This document shows positions 61,801 to 64,000 of a stretch of DNA of 64,000 nt, in pieces. The stretch's first letter is position 1, and each line of letters begins with the position of its first letter. The translations under genes and the position numbers were made by a program. The notes under the pieces are model-generated. The model was not told where the DNA came from. It searched no databases and worked only from the letters and a program-made list of their open reading frames with translations. This DNA comes from Streptosporangiaceae bacterium NEAU-GS5 (GTDB lineage: Bacteria > Actinomycetota > Actinomycetes > Streptosporangiales > Streptosporangiaceae), in NCBI GenBank assembly GCA_017592665.1, contig JAGFNW010000034.1, forward strand, positions 17,235 to 81,234. The letters run 5' to 3'.

Positions 61801-64000
61801 TTGCCCACCACACCACTTCGCACGCCCCTCCCACCCCTACTCCCGCCCGAGGCCGCCAGCCCAACCGACGACGCCCCACCCAAGACCACGGCTCCACCCG
61901 AAGCGGCGGACCCACCCGAGACCACGAACCCACCCAAGACCGCGACCCCACCCAAGCCCGCGGACCCACCCAAGCCCGCGGACCCGGCAGACCCGGCGGA
62001 CGCAACCGACTCCACCGGCTCCACCAACTCAGCCGACTCCACCGGCTCCACCGGCTCCACCAACTCCACCAACTCCACCAACTCCACCGGCGCGGACGTT
62101 CCACTCACCCCGCTCATCTTGCTCACCTCGGCCACACCGGTCGCGGCACTGATCCAACAACTCAAAACCGCCGCCCAACTACTGGCCGCCGCCGACCCAC
62201 CCGAATCGGCCGAACAATGCCAAGCCGAGGCCGAGGAACTCCTGGCGGTCCGCGACCAGATAAGCGCGTCCATCACCCAACGCGTCGACCGCGTCCACAC
62301 CGCAGGGCAAGCCAAGACCGCCGGACACGCCTCCACCCGCACCTGGCTGCGCACCACCGGCCGCATGACCGGCCAAGCGGCAGGCCGGTTGCTGGGTTTG
62401 GCCGTCGGGTTGACCCGGCTGCCCACGGCCGCGCAGCGTTTCGCCGCCGGCGACCTGTCCGAAGGCACCGCATCAGCCCTGTGCGCCTCCATCGCCGACC
62501 TCGACGACGAACAAGCCCGAAAAGCCGAACCGATCCTGCTGGAGCTGGCCGAACAAGGCACCCCCGCCGAAGTCGCCCGCGCCGGCCGCTACCTGGCCGA
62601 GCTGCTCAATCCCGGCATCCTCGACAAACAGGCACGTGATCTGAACGCGGATCGCTATCTGCTGGTCAGCGAGACCGCCGCCGGGGGTTTGGAGGGCAGG
62701 TTCCTGCTGTCGCCGGAGGTGGCGGCCCGGCTCCGCGCGTGGCTGGACGCCTACGCCCGGCCCTGCGCCGACGGCGACGACCGCTCCCTGGGCGCCCGCA
62801 ACGCCGACGCCTTCGACCTGCTACTGACCCAGAAAGTCTCCACCGAACTGCTGGTCCTGGTCCGCGCCGAATCCCTGCCCGACGACCCACCCAGGTCAGA
62901 AGAGCCATCCGGGCCAAACTGGCCGCCCCCGCCATCAGGGCCGCACGGGTCATCCGCGCCATCCGGCGACCGGCCCGAGCGCGACACCGCTCCCGACGCC
63001 CGGCCCGCGCACGCCGACACGCCCAGCGACCGGCCCGAGCGCCACACCGCCGCACCGGCATCCACCGCGCACGCATCCACGCCGCCCGCGCCGCCCGCGT
63101 GGCCTGCCACAGCCGCCCCGGCCACATCACCGTCGGTGCCCTCGTCGACGTCACCGTCATCATGGGCGTCATCGTCGGCGGCGACCTGCACCGGTGAAGA
63201 CCCGGACGCAGCGCCAGCGCCTGCGGCGACTTCAGCCGAAGCTGGCCAGACCGCCGACCCGCAGGCATGCGCGCCCCAGCCGTGCAGCCCTCAGACCACC
63301 AGCCCGCAAACCACCGAGACCGGGACACCCGAGACGGCGACACCCGAGACCGGGACACCGGGGACAGCGACAGCAGACGCAACGTCAGCAGAGGCAGCGA
63401 CACCCGGGGACGCGACTCCCGGGACGCGAGAAGGACGGGAACCGGGAACACCGCCGGAAACGTGGTCCGGAACGCAGCCGGGAGCGGAGCGGACCGCGCC
63501 GCGACAGGATGCGGCACCCGGACAGGAACCGGCGGCCCGACAACACGAGAGAACGGCAGGTAAGGATGCGGCGGGGCCCGGGTGGGCCGCGCCGGGCCGG
63601 ATGCTGCCCGCGCTGCTGCTGGCCACCGGGCAGCTGCTGCCGATCGCCGACGTCCACCGGCTGGCCCGCACGTCCACCTTGGTCCGCATGGTCGTCGATG
63701 CTGACGGACAGGTCCTGGACATGGGACGCGGGGTGCGTCTGGCCACCCCGGCCCAGAGGCGCGCCCTGTACGTCAGGTATGCGACCTGTATCACGGAAGG
63801 CTGCCCTATCCCGGCACATCTGTGCCAGATCGACCACATCGACCCCTGGGCTTCAGGCGGACGCACCGACCTGGACCGGCTGGCGCCCTGCTGCAGCTTC
63901 CACAACCGCGACCGCGCCATCCACCCCCAGCGATACCGGATCCGCCGAACCGACGACGGACGGTGGGCCTTGACCTACCTCGGCCTCCACCCCCAGCGTG
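61801..64000 (+). CDS. DUF222 / HNH endonuclease domain protein (13E12-repeat-like), 3' truncated
   Basis: The frame is open from the TTG at 61801 (GAGAGGAG 8 nt upstream) to the window end, 733 codons without a stop. A Pro/Thr/Ser-rich tail (about 1-100, with TGSTNSTNST repeats) leads into a DUF222 domain (about 110-360), then an exceptionally long Pro/Ala/Thr/Ser linker (about 360-590), then an HNH domain with two Cys pairs and CQIDHIDPWASGGRTDLDRL. The family resembles the REP13E12 proteins of mycobacteria, often multicopy and mobile. Substrate and role are unknown. Confidence 0.85.
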   Translation, partial: MPTTPLRTPLPPLLPPEAASPTDDAPPKTTAPPEAADPPETTNPPKTATPPKPADPPKPADPADPADATDSTGSTNSADSTGSTGSTNSTNSTNSTGADVPLTPLILLTSATPVAALIQQLKTAAQLLAAADPPESAEQCQAEAEELLAVRDQISASITQRVDRVHTAGQAKTAGHASTRTWLRTTGRMTGQAAGRLLGLAVGLTRLPTAAQRFAAGDLSEGTASALCASIADLDDEQARKAEPILLELAEQGTPAEVARAGRYLAELLNPGILDKQARDLNADRYLLVSETAAGGLEGRFLLSPEVAARLRAWLDAYARPCADGDDRSLGARNADAFDLLLTQKVSTELLVLVRAESLPDDPPRSEEPSGPNWPPPPSGPHGSSAPSGDRPERDTAPDARPAHADTPSDRPERHTAAPASTAHASTPPAPPAWPATAAPATSPSVPSSTSPSSWASSSAATCTGEDPDAAPAPAATSAEAGQTADPQACAPQPCSPQTTSPQTTETGTPETATPETGTPGTATADATSAEAATPGDATPGTREGREPGTPPETWSGTQPGAERTAPRQDAAPGQEPAARQHERTAGKDAAGPGWAAPGRMLPALLLATGQLLPIADVHRLARTSTLVRMVVDADGQVLDMGRGVRLATPAQRRALYVRYATCITEGCPIPAHLCQIDHIDPWASGGRTDLDRLAPCCSFHNRDRAIHPQRYRIRRTDDGRWALTYLGLHPQR

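Noticed and set aside
61801..64000. CRISPR array or mobile-element ends around the HNH gene
   Set aside because: No regularly spaced repeats or terminal inverted repeats were seen; the repeats are coding and low-complexity.
1..64000. tRNA, rRNA or prophage/integrase attachment sites
   Set aside because: No cloverleaf-like segment, integrase gene or direct-repeat att pair was recognised by eye; a tRNA search program would be needed to exclude small RNAs.

Overview
This is a high-GC actinomycete chromosome segment. Frequent GTG/TTG starts, dense translational coupling, an RskA-type sigma/anti-sigma pair, a class II DAHP synthase, a CelR/CebR-type cellobiose operon, a DUF574-family methyltransferase and a DUF222/HNH (13E12-like) protein fit a member of the Streptosporangiales (Nonomuraea/Thermobifida relatives). 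That placement is inference, because no 16S or tRNA gene is present. No database search was run; all functional calls come from motifs, lengths and context.

Layout. (1) 3-5620 (+): the 3' part of a cello-oligosaccharide ABC transporter operon (cebE partial, cebF, cebG), a GH1 beta-glucosidase (bglC) and a LacI-family repressor of CebR/CelR type. (2) 5617-23297 (-): a ten-gene nonribosomal peptide synthetase (NRPS) operon in which every gene overlaps the next by 4-8 nt. In transcription order it encodes: C-A-T-thioesterase fused to an MFS exporter, a free-standing AMP-ligase, a C-T protein, an acyl/peptidyl carrier protein, an atypical C-like protein, MbtH, a lone C domain, an A-T protein, a C-A-T module and a second atypical C-like protein. 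Pocket residues read by eye suggest Asp-, Gly- and basic-residue-activating A domains. (3) 23750-28618 (+): 2-oxo acid dehydrogenase-type E1 alpha, E1 beta and E2 followed by a second GH1 glucosidase, diverging from the NRPS operon. (4) 28832-30702 (+): aldose 1-epimerase and an APH-fold kinase.

Regulatory link. The 14-bp CebR/CelR operator TGGGAGCGCTCCCA occurs perfectly upstream of the E2-GH1 pair (25881) and of the epimerase-kinase pair (28764), and with one mismatch in the NRPS/E1 divergent promoter region (23463). The repressor gene itself lies in the window. The simplest reading is that an NRPS pathway, an acyl-generating 2-oxo acid dehydrogenase and cello-oligosaccharide catabolism form one cellobiose-responsive unit, analogous to CebR control of thaxtomin in Streptomyces scabies. 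This is the most interesting feature of the window.

(5) 30707-36163: small secreted peptide, anti-sigma and sigma factor; FAD monooxygenase; class II DAHP synthase; SAM methyltransferase; thioredoxin. (6) 36282-45086: an aerobic/microaerobic respiration block: ctaD, universal stress protein, a PadR regulator with its operator, an unusually short-CydB cytochrome bd oxidase, and the CydDC exporter with a micro-ORF wedged between cydD and cydC. (7) 45087-46024: no supported gene; holds a G-rich 15-bp tandem repeat and a strong terminator. (8) 46025-61450 (-): HtrA-like protease, acyl-CoA synthetase, a basic His/Trp-rich secreted protein, Lon (with a HAIR element), an FG-GAP repeat protein, a DHA2-type MFS exporter, PhoD phosphatase, a large TPR-like protein and an HSP90 homologue with a Gly-rich insertion. 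(9) 61801-64000 (+): a DUF222/HNH protein running off the window end.
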